Assembly (NCBI GenBank): GCA_050084985.1
Contig: JBITNC010000001.1
Location: 83,390,001-83,454,000, forward strand
Direction: 5' to 3'
DNA: 64,000 nucleotides
Source: Nageia nagi
Taxonomy: Eukaryota; Pinophyta
Shown here: positions 32,984-43,839 of the stretch, in pieces
How the letters are laid out: each line of letters opens with the position of its first letter
Numbering within the stretch: the first letter of the stretch is position 1
Translations under genes and position numbers: made by a program
The notes under the pieces: model-generated
The model's database searches: none
What the model was told of the DNA's origin: nothing
Seen by the model: the letters and a program-made list of their open reading frames with translations, nothing else

Positions 32984-34076
32984 TGTATATATTGAATTAT
33001 GCACCTAAAACATAATTTAGCCAAATAAATCATTCAACATAATAAATCAGAACACATTCAATATTACACATAAATAATAATACAAATATTATATTCAAAA
33101 AGATTTTGATGAAATTTAATACAATAAAATATTGTTATCGATATGTATGAATCGGTATCGATTGATGATGGATCGGCAATGATCATATGGATCGGAAATG
33201 ATCGACGTATGGATCAGCAGTAATCAATGGTATCCACTATTATTATGCTTTTTGTGAACTTTTGGCTTTTATCATCGATCTGAGAAATCATTGTCGACCG
33301 ATCTTTAAATCGTTGACGATTTATGGCACTATAGTGAACTTTTTGCAAAATTTTGAAATGTTGGTATCTCTTCCTAGTTGTTCTCCTTCACGCTTACTTC
33401 TATCATTCTTTTCCTATATTGACCCTACACATAGAAAATGAATGAAACATCAAAGCATACCTGCTAATACATATGAATTAGAAGTAAATAACATAATATT
33501 AAAATATACTTGATTGTAGATTTGTTATGATCAAGCTTCCAATCTTTGCTAACAAACTTCTAGTTTAATTCTGATAGAGCTTTGCTATAGTAAAATTGAG
33601 TCCCTTTGTTCACATATAGATCTTATATTTATAAGCTCAATAGTTTGTTATTCATTTATTTTATCGTTGCAAGATTCCAGGTAACATCCTGTATGAATTT
33701 TTGAGGTGTTATTATCTCAAATCTGCATCCATAATTCTAAATTATGCATGCTAGGCTATTCTGGGCTTAGATTTGTCTATTTCTAAATTATTCAAGGATC
33801 ATCAATGATCATACTAGATCATCAATGATTATTTAGTAATTTTTATACTAATATTAGAATGATTGCCTAATGGTCATTTTTTAATGAAAAGGGGTCGTAT
33901 GACCACTCATTTTGCATCTACTCGAAAAGATCTATCCAATAATAAAGTTTTAAAGCTTGTTTGAGGTTTGTATAAGGAGTTATGATTATTCTAATGTGCT
34001 ATATGATAAAAAGATACTTATTTTATTTATTTATATGTTGTTAAACTAAATGTAGGGTTTATTTTGAATGTCTACA
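32984..34076 (-). repeat. 5' LTR of inner element (1093 bp)
   Basis: Partner of 21986-23079. On the plus strand it begins TGTATATATTGAATT and ends GTCTACA, with intact TG/CA. It lies directly beside the protease end of the surrounding element. Confidence 0.95.
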
Positions 34077-34248
34077 TCTTTGTTTCTTCCCCAGAAGAAG
34101 ACCATCGATGGTCCCCTGTCACTAAAAAGGAGCATGGGCATTCTTCTTCCTAACCTTGCTACTATTTGTTGAAGATTTTATCTAAACTGATTTCATTGAT
34201 GTTCATGATAACATATGAACCTATCCCGATATCCATCACATTGATTTT

Positions 34249-34908
34249 CTATAATGCTTTCCTGTAAATTTGATCATTCCTGGCTAGAAGGGTTTTATCT
34301 TCCACATCACATGGAATAAATCTCTTCAAAAGGATAAAGTTACACTGCTTGGCCATCTGTTCATCTGCCTCAACCTTATAGACATTCCCCTCAAAATAGA
34401 ATTTAAAACACCTATGTAACATTGATGCCACTCCATCCATGTCATCTATCCAAGGTCTTCCAAGAATTAAGTTGAATGAAGGCTTTCCTTTTGTGATATA
34501 AAATAGAATGTCAAGCACTTTATTACCAACCTTGATTGGTAATGTGATAATTCCTACACATCTTCTAGGTATGTCATCAAATCCCTTGACTCTCATGGTA
34601 GTGTCTTCTCTTGGAGGTAGCATATCTAGATCAAATTGCTCCAACAGGTGAGTGGTAACAATATTCATGGCTGCCCCACCATCTATCAATGAACTTTTAA
34701 TTATTATTCGAAAGGCATCCACCTTAATGAACAAAGGTGGATGAAGCTTAGTGATGTCCTTATTAGGCTTCTTGCTAGGGTAAAATGCAATAACTTCCCC
34801 TTTACCCCAAATCTCTACCTTTTTTACAAAAGTAGCAATAGAAATATTTTGATCTATCTGACTATTCCTGAAAACCTGATTCATCATCTCCCTATGAGGT
34901 GCTAAAAT
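34249..34908 (-). pseudogene. Protease of Tat-type element
   Basis: The open frame 34887-34249 (212 codons) is in the same frame as gag, separated only by one stop at 34909. The active site reads SSLIDGGAAMNIV, with catalytic Asp kept. The C-terminal half has NLILGRPWIDDMDGVASMLH and FKFYFEGNVYKV. About 170 bp later the nested element interrupts pol, which resumes at 21980. The enzyme would process the gag-pol polyprotein. Confidence 0.93.
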
Positions 34909-36234
34909 CTAAAGTAATTCAAAATTACTAACCTTAGCTTGTGTGCTCTTTAATTGCTCAATCAAATCAAAACCTCTAGGATCTTTTGGTAGCTCCTTCT
35001 CATAGGTAACTGGATCGACCATCCCTCTAGCTCTCCCTCTTGTGAGTGCTGCAAAAACATCTTCATGGAAAATCACATTGACATGTTGCTCTTCCTTTGC
35101 ACCTTCGACCTTTGCCAGACACACATAGAATCCATCTTCTATGAGCTTCTGTATTCTATTCCTAAGGCTTCCACACCCATTAGTAGCATGACCCTTAGTC
35201 TGATGATACTTGCAATACCTATCTTCTTTATACCAAGCAGGTCTTTCTGCTATAGGATCTTTTTCACACTTAGGTAAGGGTTGTAACAACCCTTTCACCA
35301 TAAGGTCTTTTAGGATATATCTCGAAGGTATGGGAAATTTCACAAATTTCCTCTCTTTTGGCTCACTTGTCTTCTCAGCCACATGGATAGTTTTCTCCTT
35401 CTTTGGTGATTGCAATCTCTTATCCTTTCCTTTAGTCTTATCATCACTGCCATACTTCACAAGCCCTAGCTTCACAAGGACTTTCTCTTTCTCTAACAAT
35501 TTATATGTCATATACAAAAATGCAAGATGTGTATAATCAATAACATGTGATTGCAAGGATAAGATAATAGCTTCTTTAAAAATATTATTTACCTCTTTTT
35601 CCATCAATCTGGTCTTCACTTGCTGCCATGTCTTCTTAAACCTCACAATAAATTTGTCTAGTTTCTCATCACTGCCTTGCTTTATAGCACATAAATCTAA
35701 TACCATAACCTCCTGCTTGATGTTATGCTTGTATTGCTCAAGGAATAAACTACTAAATTCTCCAAATGATGTGATGGACCCTTCAGGTAGGGCATAAAAC
35801 CATTGTCAAGCCTCTCCCTCCAAGCTATGGGGAAAGAATTTGGCTTGTAATCTTTGATCTGTATGAATTTTGAGTTCGCACTCATCCTTGAATCCTTGTA
35901 GATGTCTCCTTGGATTCCCTTCACCATTGAACTTACAGAATTTTGGCTCTTTATAATCAAATGGTGGCATGTGCCTATGAATCTCATCGCATAAGGGACT
36001 ACCAAATTCAAAAGAATCATTAGGCGAAGCTGATCCCCTTGCTAATCTATCGATTTGCCTTTGCATACCCTCTATAGTAGCTTGAAAGTTACTATTATCA
36101 CCCTCAGCATTATTTTGCATTCCTCTAGATCCCTCTAGACCATCATGTCTGATTTCCCTCAATAATTCATCTAGATCTCTTCTTGAAAGACTACGCAGGA
36201 ATAATTTAAGCTGATCCATAACTAAAACACTCAC
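34909..36234 (-). pseudogene. gag of Tat-type element
   Basis: The start is ATG 36234 (MSVLVMDQLKLFLRSL), about 60 bp after the PBS. The gag core has LCDEIHRHMPPFDYKEPKFC, FNGEGNPRRHLQGFKDECEL and, after an in-frame TGA at 35806-35808 where Trp is expected (EA-x-QWFYALP), GSDEKLDKFIVRFKKTWQQV. The knuckle YCKYHQTKGHATNGC is complete. A Lys-rich linker precedes it. Only two stops break the whole gag-protease frame. Similar gag sequence occurs in element F (LCDEIHNTT). Confidence 0.94.
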
Positions 36235-36292
36235 AAAATAGATATTAGTCCTAACTAAAACCCTTAAGGTTTTAGTACAATGATGTGAACTT

Positions 36293-36308
36293 CACGTCGA
36301 GTTCACCA
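36293..36308 (-). other. PBS of Tat-type element
   Basis: The minus strand reads TGGTGAACTCGACGTG two bases after the 5' LTR. Element F has TGGTGAACCTAAC at the same place, which supports the two being related. The tRNA is not identified. Confidence 0.75.
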
Positions 36309-36310
36309 AA

Positions 36311-37213
36311 TGTTTACAAATAAAATTGAGCATGCAAATAAATAAGTAGGTAAATATCTACAAACCCAATGTATTTGTATTCAAGCTATAGATAACAATT
36401 TATACAAAATAATGAAAGAGATAATCAACTATAGAAATAGAACAAGTATTTTAACAAATGATAAACTTAAAATTATTTGTAAAACTCTAACTATACAATA
36501 TATCAGATATATGTATGACACCACCTATCAAGATAGAAGTTATGTACCCACCTCATGGAGCGTGCTTGAAACAAAGCTATTGACGAAGTCCTAGGATCCA
36601 ATGTTGTCCACACCTAAAATTATAGAGCTAAAAAGTCAGAAGAAGATCGCGAGCGGTGTTTGTCATACTGGATAGGAACATTGACAGTCTATATTTGTCC
36701 ACAGAGGAGCATCAGTGGCCTTTGATAGGCTATGATCCATCTCTAACGAGTCTACACCTCCACTGAAATCTCAAGATAATTGCAGTATGATTATCAGATA
36801 GGTCTCTCAATTCTTCAGAATGCTCGCAAGAAGGGGATACACAAAATCCAGCTTGATAGGCAGTATCAAGAGACACCTTAGAATATGATTGCCATTATCA
36901 ATACCATATGTGGGATCATGTGTATCCTTGATGATGGACTTAGTATTAGATCCCTTATTTATATAGATAATAGATAATACAACCCATGGGTCGGCATGCA
37001 TCTACATAAACAAGCCTAATTCACAACATTCAAGATAACCACACCAATAAACAAGGTAATTCATGCAATATTCAAGATAGTCATTATAAAATTCACATTC
37101 AAGACAAACATTGATATTATCACATTAAGACATTCAAGACATATATTTAGACCAAGCATGTTTTCATTAGTTTTATTGATTTAAAAACATAAATTCATTT
37201 TTATGTGTTAACA
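36311..37213 (-). repeat. 5' LTR of Tat-type element (903 bp)
   Basis: Starts TGTTTACA and ends TTAACA on the plus strand. Partner of 16715-17619. It is followed by the target duplication GATAC. Confidence 0.96.
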
Positions 37214-37230
37214 GATACCATTTTGATGTA

Positions 37231-37237
37231 GGTACCA
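37231..37237 (-). other. B1 primer binding site
   Basis: The minus strand reads TGGTACCTACATC from 37237, two bases after the LTR end. Its first bases equal other Met-type sites in this window (TGGTACC), but the rest differs, so the primer is uncertain. Confidence 0.55.
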
Positions 37238-37239
37238 AA

Positions 37240-38883
37240 TGTTTAATCTATCTTCAGCTTTTCTTAAAATCTTCTATGAATGATTCCCTTGATTACCAAT
37301 AGGATAGCAAAATTAAGGTTCTAATAACACTATGATGAATCATTTTTGGGCTTAATCCTTAAACATGCCCTAAGAAAGTGATGTTTATATTCAAACCTTC
37401 AAATTAGCCAAGCAAGCTCAAAATTGCATAAATATTCCAATGCCTAGCTAGGATTGATAAATTTTATAATGATATTTCACAAACTCACTCAAAAAACTAA
37501 TATCCAAGTAGAGAACAAATACAGGTTTTAAAGTACAAAAATGCACTTCTAGATCCAATGTCCCTATTATGGAGCAATTACTAACTTTGATAATGCAAAA
37601 TACCTCTCAAGTTACAACATCCTAGTTAGGGATAAAGAATACACTAAATAAGCACATAATTCTCCTAGTATTCCAATGTACCAATCAAGGAGAAAAAATA
37701 ACAAGTAAATAATGTAAATTTTACCCAAGATGTAACATCCTATTTTGGGAGCACAATTGATATTCAAATAGTGCAAAAACTACTCCATAATCTAATATTC
37801 AACTACAGAGAGATAAATAATAGTATTGTGATAATAGAATGTATTTATATTTGAATATAGTAACAAAAGAGTAATTATAATATTTTTGGCTACCAATGGA
37901 GTTTGTACCAAGACTTTCTCCTATTGAGTTATTTTGGATGGCTCTAGGGCCTCACTAATCTCAAAAAGAAGTGAGGTAATACTAGGTCTCCTCTGTAGTA
38001 ACTATGATGGAACTAATAATGTTCCTCTTAATATGGCTAGAGTAAGTTCAAAGGTAGCCTCCTCTCCCTCTGACACCTCAATTGTAGGTCATCCCATAAG
38101 TAGTAAAGATAAAGCCTCCACTCAATCCAAAATAAAAGGGTTTATAAACAAATTCAATATATCTTATAATCAATATGAGTCCTCCTTTTATAAGTGAGAA
38201 TGACCATATTCTAATCTTACTTTGGGATGATCTAATAGTGGATGAATATGATCTATGTGATCCTATATGCAATGACCAAGATGAGAAGTCTTGGGATAAA
38301 TGTAATCACATCCAAAGCCCAAAAAAGCTAACATCTAAGAGGGGGTGATTTTAAAGTGCCTTATGATCAACACCATTGGTCCATGTATCTAGGTATCCAA
38401 CATGGGATCTTTGGATCCTAAAAATCCTAATGTCCATGTTCTAGGGCCATTTACTTGTATCAATATCACCAATGCTTAGTTTGAAGTGTCAAGTTCATCC
38501 TTGGAGCTACAAATATCCTCATATTTGATGCATTCCCCTAGTGGAATGATCAACTTCGAAGAGGGAATCACTAATGACTAGAGATACATTTAATGCTAAT
38601 ATTACAATCATTAAGGCTAGAATGTGCAATACCTCATTCATTGATACTAATATTGCATTTACATTTATAGTTACCCTACTATCATAAGTACATCATTAAT
38701 TGGAATTCTAGCAAATAAATAAAAGGACCATTTATTCTATAATTAAATCATTATTGAGTCTCTAAGTGAAATTTATATCATTTTGGCCAAATTACATAAA
38801 TATTGACAAAAATAATCCTAAATTAATGTTCCTATTTATTAGAGGTGAAGTGGGGAAAACACCTTAAAAATAGGGACATTACA
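37240..38883 (-). repeat. B1 5' LTR (1644 bp)
   Basis: On the minus strand it runs from TGTAATGTCCC to GATTAAACA. Its first 360 bp match the truncated 3' LTR at 12957-13313, and most of its length matches the LTRs starting at 39367 and 51496. A 1.6 kb LTR is long. The plus-strand ORF 37934-38197 lies inside it and is not kept in the other copies, so it is not a gene. Confidence 0.9.
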
Positions 38884-39366
38884 ATATTTGAGTAAATCTT
38901 TTTGTACACTCCTACATATAATTATATGATGATGCTTCCTTAAATTAGTAATATGAATTATTTTACTATTATGTGTGTGAATCAATAAAAGTATGGTGAT
39001 TTAAGGGGATTATAAATATAGCTTAATTAACTATTGTGATGTACCAACTATTAAGATAAGATAATTTGTTAGGGTTTTCAATTAAACACACTATTATGAC
39101 CCAATGGTTTAAGTTTTGTTACCACTTTATTTTTGCTACCTCAATATAATGATAGGTAACTTTGGGTTGAATTTAATAACATAACTCATTTTTATCTAAA
39201 TCTAAACTCCTACAAATGGTAATCTACCTCAAGTTCAGAATTCCTTTAGTACCTTTGATGGATAGTGCTTTCCAGTTGAAATCTCTACTTGTTTAAATGG
39301 AATTCTTAAAACCTAATAACAACTAAGAATAAAGTGTAACAAATAGGCTATATAATAGTCATTCTT
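38884..39366. other. Spacer between two divergent B LTRs
   Basis: About 480 bp lies between the B1 5' LTR (minus) and the next B LTR (plus). I find no match to other parts of the window and no ORF. It may be older host sequence. Confidence 0.5.
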
Positions 39367-40677
39367 TGTAATATCCCTATTTTTTTACATGTTTTCCCCA
39401 TTTCACCTCTAATAAATGGTTAAATTAATATAGGAGTCTTATTGTCAATATTTATGTAATTTGGAAAAATGATGTAAATTCCACTTATAGACTCAATAAT
39501 GCTCTAATTATGGAATAAATACCCCTTTTATTTATTTTTATTTACCAAAATACCAATTAGTTATGTAATTATGATAACAAGGTACTAATAAATGTAAATG
39601 CAATATTAGACTCAATGAACAAGACATTGCATATTCTAGCCTTAATGATTGTAACATTGGTATTAAATATATCTCTAGTTATTAATGCTCCTTTATTTGA
39701 GGTAGAGCATCCCCTAGGTAATTGCATAATATATGAGGATATTTGTAGCTCCAAGGATTAACCTACCACTTTGAACTAAGAGTTGGTGATCTCATTGCAA
39801 GTAAATATATCTAAAACATGGATATTGGTATTTGTAGAATCTCAAGATCCCATGTTGGCTACCTAGGCATATGGATTGATGGTGTTGGTCACAAGGCACT
39901 CTAAAATCATCCTCTCTTGGACATTGATTTTTCTAGACTATTTGATGTGATTACACTTATCCCAAGGCTTCCTATATTAGTAATTGCATATAAGAGTACA
40001 TAGATCACATTTGTCCATCATTGGATCCTTGCAAAACAAGCTTAGAAGATGATTATCCTCACTTATAAAAATAAAACTCATATTCATTATGATATATATT
40101 AAATTTTATTATAAAAATTTTATTTTAGATTAAGTAGAGGCTCTATATTTTCCACTTATGGGGCAACTTGAAATTGAGGTATCAAAGGGAGAGGAGACTA
40201 CCTTCGAACTTACTCTAGCCATATTGAGAAGAATGTTGTTGATTACATCATAGTTGTTATAGAGGAGACTTGGTCTTGTCTCACTACTTTTGGGATTAGT
40301 GAGGCCTTATTGCCATTCAAAATAACCTAATAGGAGTTAATATAGGTACAAACTCCATTAGTAGACAAAAATATTGTAATTTCTCTTATCTTGCTATATT
40401 CCAATACAATTACATTCTATTATTGCAATATTGTTATTTATCTCTTTATTATTGAATATTATATTATGGAGTAGTTTTTCCACTAGTCAAATATCAATTG
40501 TGCTCCCAAATTTGGATGTTACATCTTAGGTGAAGTTTATATTATTTACTTACTATTTTTCATCCCTAATTAGTACATTAGAATATTGGGAGAATTATCT
40601 TCTTCTTTGGTGTGTATAATATCCCTAATTGGTACATTGTAATTTGATCTAAATTGGATCATATTTTAGGTTATCTT
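39367..40677 (+). repeat. B-type LTR, 5' part, interrupted by element D
   Basis: Starts TGTAATATCCCTATTTTT and aligns with 51496-52770 and, inverted, with 38883-37600. It resumes after element D at 43220 and can be followed to about 43485, where the last 150 bp of the full LTR are replaced by block sequence shared with copy 2. Confidence 0.88.
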
Positions 40678-41364
40678 TATAGTACTCATTTCATAGGCAT
40701 ATGTGCTTGGAAATAGATTAAAGACCAAAATTTGGAGTTTTTTGGCATTTGATTTTAAGCTACCAATGGTGTGCAAAATGTTATTTTTAGGCTGCTAATA
40801 ATGTGCATATTGATGAGTCAGTAGGGGCATTTGAAGAGATAGTGGCATTTTCGAGAGATTAGGCAATTTAGGTTCCTTGTTTGATATTTTAGTGTGTTCT
40901 AAAGGCTTATTTAATGGTGTATCTCATTATTGATTCTCAATGAGAGAGGATTATAGAGTTTTAAGATTTTATAATTGTAATAGTTTGAAGGAAGACCAAG
41001 AGTCATTCTATAATTATTGTAGTTTTAAGATTATTTCTTCTTGGTATAGGAGATTGCAGTAATTGTACTAGATTGTATTTCCATTGTGTTGATGGTATTT
41101 CTGTATGCATGTAATATTGTAATGTCCATAGATAATGAGAAGAAAATACTCCAATTTCATGCTAGATTAGCCCACATTGGGTGAACTAGGGTAAAATCAT
41201 TATGTTGATCTTATTGTGTGTTTGAGATTGCTAGTTTGTGATTCATATTATACAATTTTCAAATTTATATGTAATTTATATGATCTCATAATGGTTAACA
41301 ATTTTTATTTGAATATATAAGTGAGGATCTGAGTATGCTATAAAAATCTAGTGATTACAGATCA
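40678..41364 (+). repeat. Element D 5' LTR (687 bp)
   Basis: Starts TATAGTACTCATT (TG decayed to TA) and ends ACAGATCA, two bases before the PBS. It shares most of its length with 42536-43219. Confidence 0.88.
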
Positions 41365-41366
41365 TG

Positions 41367-41378
41367 TGGTATTAGATC
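41367..41378 (+). other. Element D primer binding site
   Basis: TGGTATTAGATC is a near match to the initiator Met site TGGTATCAGAGC, at the standard two-base distance from the LTR. Confidence 0.8.
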
Positions 41379-41519
41379 TTGTGTACATAAAATTTGAGGT
41401 CAAAATTTTGGGTATTTTAGGTTACCAATAATATTTTTTTTCTATTCAAGAGGAGATATCAAAGACCAAAATTAATTCTAGAGGATTCTAAGATTTGTTG
41501 GAGGGGTAGAGAAACTAAA

Positions 41520-42432
41520 ATGGATAATGCAAAGGAGCAATAGTCTACTATTCATACCATGATGGATGCCAATTTTGAAAGGAGATTTTTGGCAATAGAG
41601 AATCATTTGGCTTGTTTGGTTTAGTTGTTGGTTGCTAGAGCCATTGCAAATATCAAATCAAAGATATCATGATGTATTTGGGAGACCTAATTCATCATAT
41701 TCATCAAATAGAGTTCCATTCAAGGTGGAGACTAAAGTGGATATTCCTACTTTTGAAGGAGAGTTTGATGTGAAAAAGGTGAACAATTGGCTAAAATAAT
41801 TAGAGGTTTATTTCCAAATTCATGGTGTTGTAAATGAATTTGATAAAATCTCTTTTTCTAGATTAAAGATGAATGTACATGCTTTAGTTTGGTGGGAAAG
41901 CTATGTAGAAACTATTAATCATGAACACTTATCATAAGTATCTTCTTGGAATGAATTTAAGGAGTTGTTAAGAGATCAATTCTTTCCATTAGGACAACAT
42001 AATAAACAATTGATGAAATGGCAATTCTTTAGACGACAAAGAGGGCAAAATGTTTAAGAATATGCTATGAAATTTATGAAACAAGCTACTTTGCTTGGAG
42101 TTTCACTAAAATATCCTCAATAATTAAGTACATTGGAGGTTTACATTATCATTTATAAAATACTATCATATTGTTTAATCCTACTAATCTTGATCAAGTG
42201 TGTGTACAAGAATAATACTTAAAGGAGGATGGTAAAGCAAGGAGACAATATGATGAATCCAAGAAGGCTTCTAATTCAAAGGGAGGACAAGAGAAAGGTA
42301 TATATCAAGATAAAGGCAAACTTAAGTAAAAAACTAAGACCACTAATATTTCAAAGAAAGAAGGTGATAGTAGGCATTGTATTCAATAAGATAAATATGG
42401 TCATGTTAATGATAAATGTTAAAATTACATCC
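41520..42432 (+). pseudogene. Element D gag
   Basis: A start is proposed at ATG 41520 (MDNAKEQ). The gag core is clear: TKVDIPTFEGEFDVKKVNNW, LEVYFQIHGVVNEFDKISFS, LVWWESYVE and WNEFKELLRDQFFPLGQ, of Ty3/gypsy gag type. At about 42376-42418 the knuckle reads C-I-Q-stop-DKYGHVNDKC: spacing fits CX2CX4HX4C with the second Cys replaced by a stop. At least four stops and one frameshift are present. No protease motif follows before the LTR. It differs from the B gag (YEWWYNG, FEDFNQRILDKFE), so D and B are separate families. Confidence 0.88.
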
Positions 42433-42535
42433 AAAATTACATCCATATAAGCATAAGAATAAGGAGAAAACTAATGCTATGGTTCTTAGATATGGTGATA
42501 ATGAGGGATGTATAAATGTTGATGAGAGAGTAAAT

Positions 42536-43219
42536 TGTAGTACTCATTCCAAAGGTATATGTGCTTGAAGATAAATCAAAGATAAAAATTTGGAGTTTTT
42601 TAGCATTTAGTTTTAGGCCACTAGAGGTGTGCAAAATGTTATTTTTAGGCCACTAACGGTGTGCATATTGAAGAGTCAATAGGGGCATTTGAAGAGATAA
42701 TGACATTTTGGGAGATTAAGTGGTTCAAGTTCCTTGGTCAATATTTTAGAGTGTTCTGGGGGCTTATTAATGGTGTATATTGACCTTGATTCTCAATGAG
42801 AGAGGATTGTAGAGTTTTGGGATTTTAGAATTGTAATGATTGAAGGAAGGCCAAGAGTCATTCTAGAAATGTTGTAGTTCTAATATAATTTCTTCCTATA
42901 GTAGGAGATTGTAGTAATTATAGGAGATTATATTTCCATCATGTTGATAGTATTTCTCTATGCATGTAATATTGTAATGTCCATAGAAAATGAGAAGAGA
43001 AGACTCCAATTTCATGCTAGATTAGCCCATGTTGGGTGAACAAAGATAAAATCTTTATGTTGATCTTGTTGTGTGTTTGAGATTACTAGTTTGTGATTCA
43101 TATTATGTAATTTTCAAATTTATATGTAATTTATATGATCTCATAATGGCTAATTATTTTCATTTGAATCTATAAGTGAGGATCTGAGTATGCTATAAGC
43201 ATTTGATGATTATGGATCA
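42536..43219 (+). repeat. Element D 3' LTR (684 bp)
   Basis: Starts TGTAGTACTCATT, ends TATGGATCA. The purine-rich GATGAGAGAG about 12 bp upstream may be the polypurine tract. Confidence 0.88.
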
Positions 43220-43490
43220 TAACTAGAGAGGTATTTTTCATTTTTAAAGTTATTAATTGCTTTGTAATTGGGATATTATATCTAGAAATGCATTTTCATA
43301 GTTTAAGACTTTTTTATACTTCTCTACTTGGACATTAGGTTTGTGAGTGCATTTTTAAAATATCAGTATAAAATTTATCAATCCTAGGTAGACATTGGAA
43401 TACTTCTACAATTTTGAGCTTGCTTGGCTAGTTTGAAGGCTTGAATCCAAACATTTGAGGATTGAGCCCAAATATGGCTCATTATATTCA
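43220..43490 (+). repeat. B-type LTR, continuation after element D
   Basis: Picks up with AACTAGAGAGGTATTTTT, matching AACTAGAGAGGCATTTTG at 52768 and the inverted form in the B1 5' LTR near 37605. Copy 2 has lost about 130 bp of this part. Confidence 0.85.
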
Positions 43491-43589
43491 TCAATTGGTT
43501 ATTCTCTAAATCTTATAGTAGAACAATATACCATCGCATAGTTGCATCTAGGCTAATAGTAGCTTTTTCTCATTCTTGTTTCCCACAAC

Positions 43590-43680
43590 ATCATCAAACT
43601 GATTTCAAAAATCATGATCAAAATAATTTTCAAAAAGCATTATCATTTACAACATTCTCCCCATTTGATTCAATGATGGT
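43590..43680 (-). pseudogene. Transposase_24 N-terminal repeat remnant (copy 1)
   Basis: The minus strand reads VVNDNAF-stop-NYFDHDF-stop-NQFDDVVGN, parallel to VVNDNTFGNEFDDDFGNQF in copy 2 (about 54320-54390). Only this short end of the gene is left here; the rest was deleted in copy 1. Confidence 0.6.
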
Positions 43681-43839
43681 ACGTCCTACATATTTATTAG
43701 CTTCCTGAAACCTATAACTCTATTGTATTCTAATGATTGAGGTTGTTGGATTTGCTTTTAGACATACCTTGATACTAGTTGTACTTTTCTTTTTAAATTT
43801 TTTTGTTCACCTCTAGTCATGGTAATATCCAACTATAAG

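Larger units (their letters stand above)
21981..34081 (-). mobile_element. Inner LTR retrotransposon with ORF1-gag-protease, no RT or integrase
   Basis: LTRs of about 1094 bp (21986-23079, 32984-34076) are flanked by TCTCT (21981-21985) and TCTTT (34077-34081), a 5-bp target duplication with one change. The minus-strand order is 5' LTR, PBS, repeat-rich leader, ORF1 fused to gag, zinc knuckle, protease, second knuckle-like segment, about 4.7 kb of non-coding repeats, polypurine tract and 3' LTR. Despite 9.9 kb of internal sequence I find no RT, RNase H or integrase motif. An extra ORF upstream of gag and 3' tandem repeats recall Ogre/Tat elements. Confidence 0.9.
16710..37218 (-). mobile_element. 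Tat-type Ty3/gypsy retrotransposon with target duplication, itself interrupted
   Basis: LTRs of about 904 bp (16715-17619 and 36311-37213) are flanked by a perfect 5-bp target duplication, GATAC (16710-16714 and 37214-37218). Minus-strand order: 5' LTR, PBS, gag, protease, [nested element], RT, RNase H, second RNase H, integrase, 3' non-coding region, polypurine tract, 3' LTR. RT before integrase makes it Ty3/gypsy, and the second (archaeal-type) RNase H is characteristic of the Tat lineage. Without the insert it is about 8.4 kb, a normal size. The LTR differences I compared by eye are mostly transitions. It inserted about 20 bp downstream of the B1 PBS. Confidence 0.95.
12957..38883 (-). mobile_element. 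B1: gag-protease LTR retrotransposon, minus strand, split by nested elements
   Basis: Removing the nested element 16715-37213 leaves about 5.4 kb: 5' LTR (38883-37240), PBS, leader, gag, protease, polypurine tract and the start of a 3' LTR (13313-12957). Gag and protease are of Ty3/gypsy type. There is no RT, RNase H or integrase, and the protease frame runs into the 3' LTR. A second copy with the same end structure is B2 (48500-52945), and further LTR copies are in the duplicated blocks. The far end of the 3' LTR is lost at 12957. Confidence 0.85.
40678..43219 (+). mobile_element. D: small LTR retrotransposon carrying gag only
   Basis: Two LTRs of about 685 bp (40678-41364 and 42536-43219), roughly 85% alike by eye, enclose only 1.17 kb. 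A PBS follows the 5' LTR, then one gag pseudogene ending in a zinc knuckle about 100 bp before the 3' LTR. There is no protease, RT or integrase. It lies inside a B-type LTR, since B sequence continues on both sides. I find no clear target duplication. Gag-only elements with LTRs are known in plants as TR-GAG elements. Confidence 0.88.

Noticed and set aside
37934-38197. 87-codon plus-strand ORF
   Set aside because: It is inside the B1 5' LTR, and the frame is broken in the matching LTRs at 39367 and 51496.
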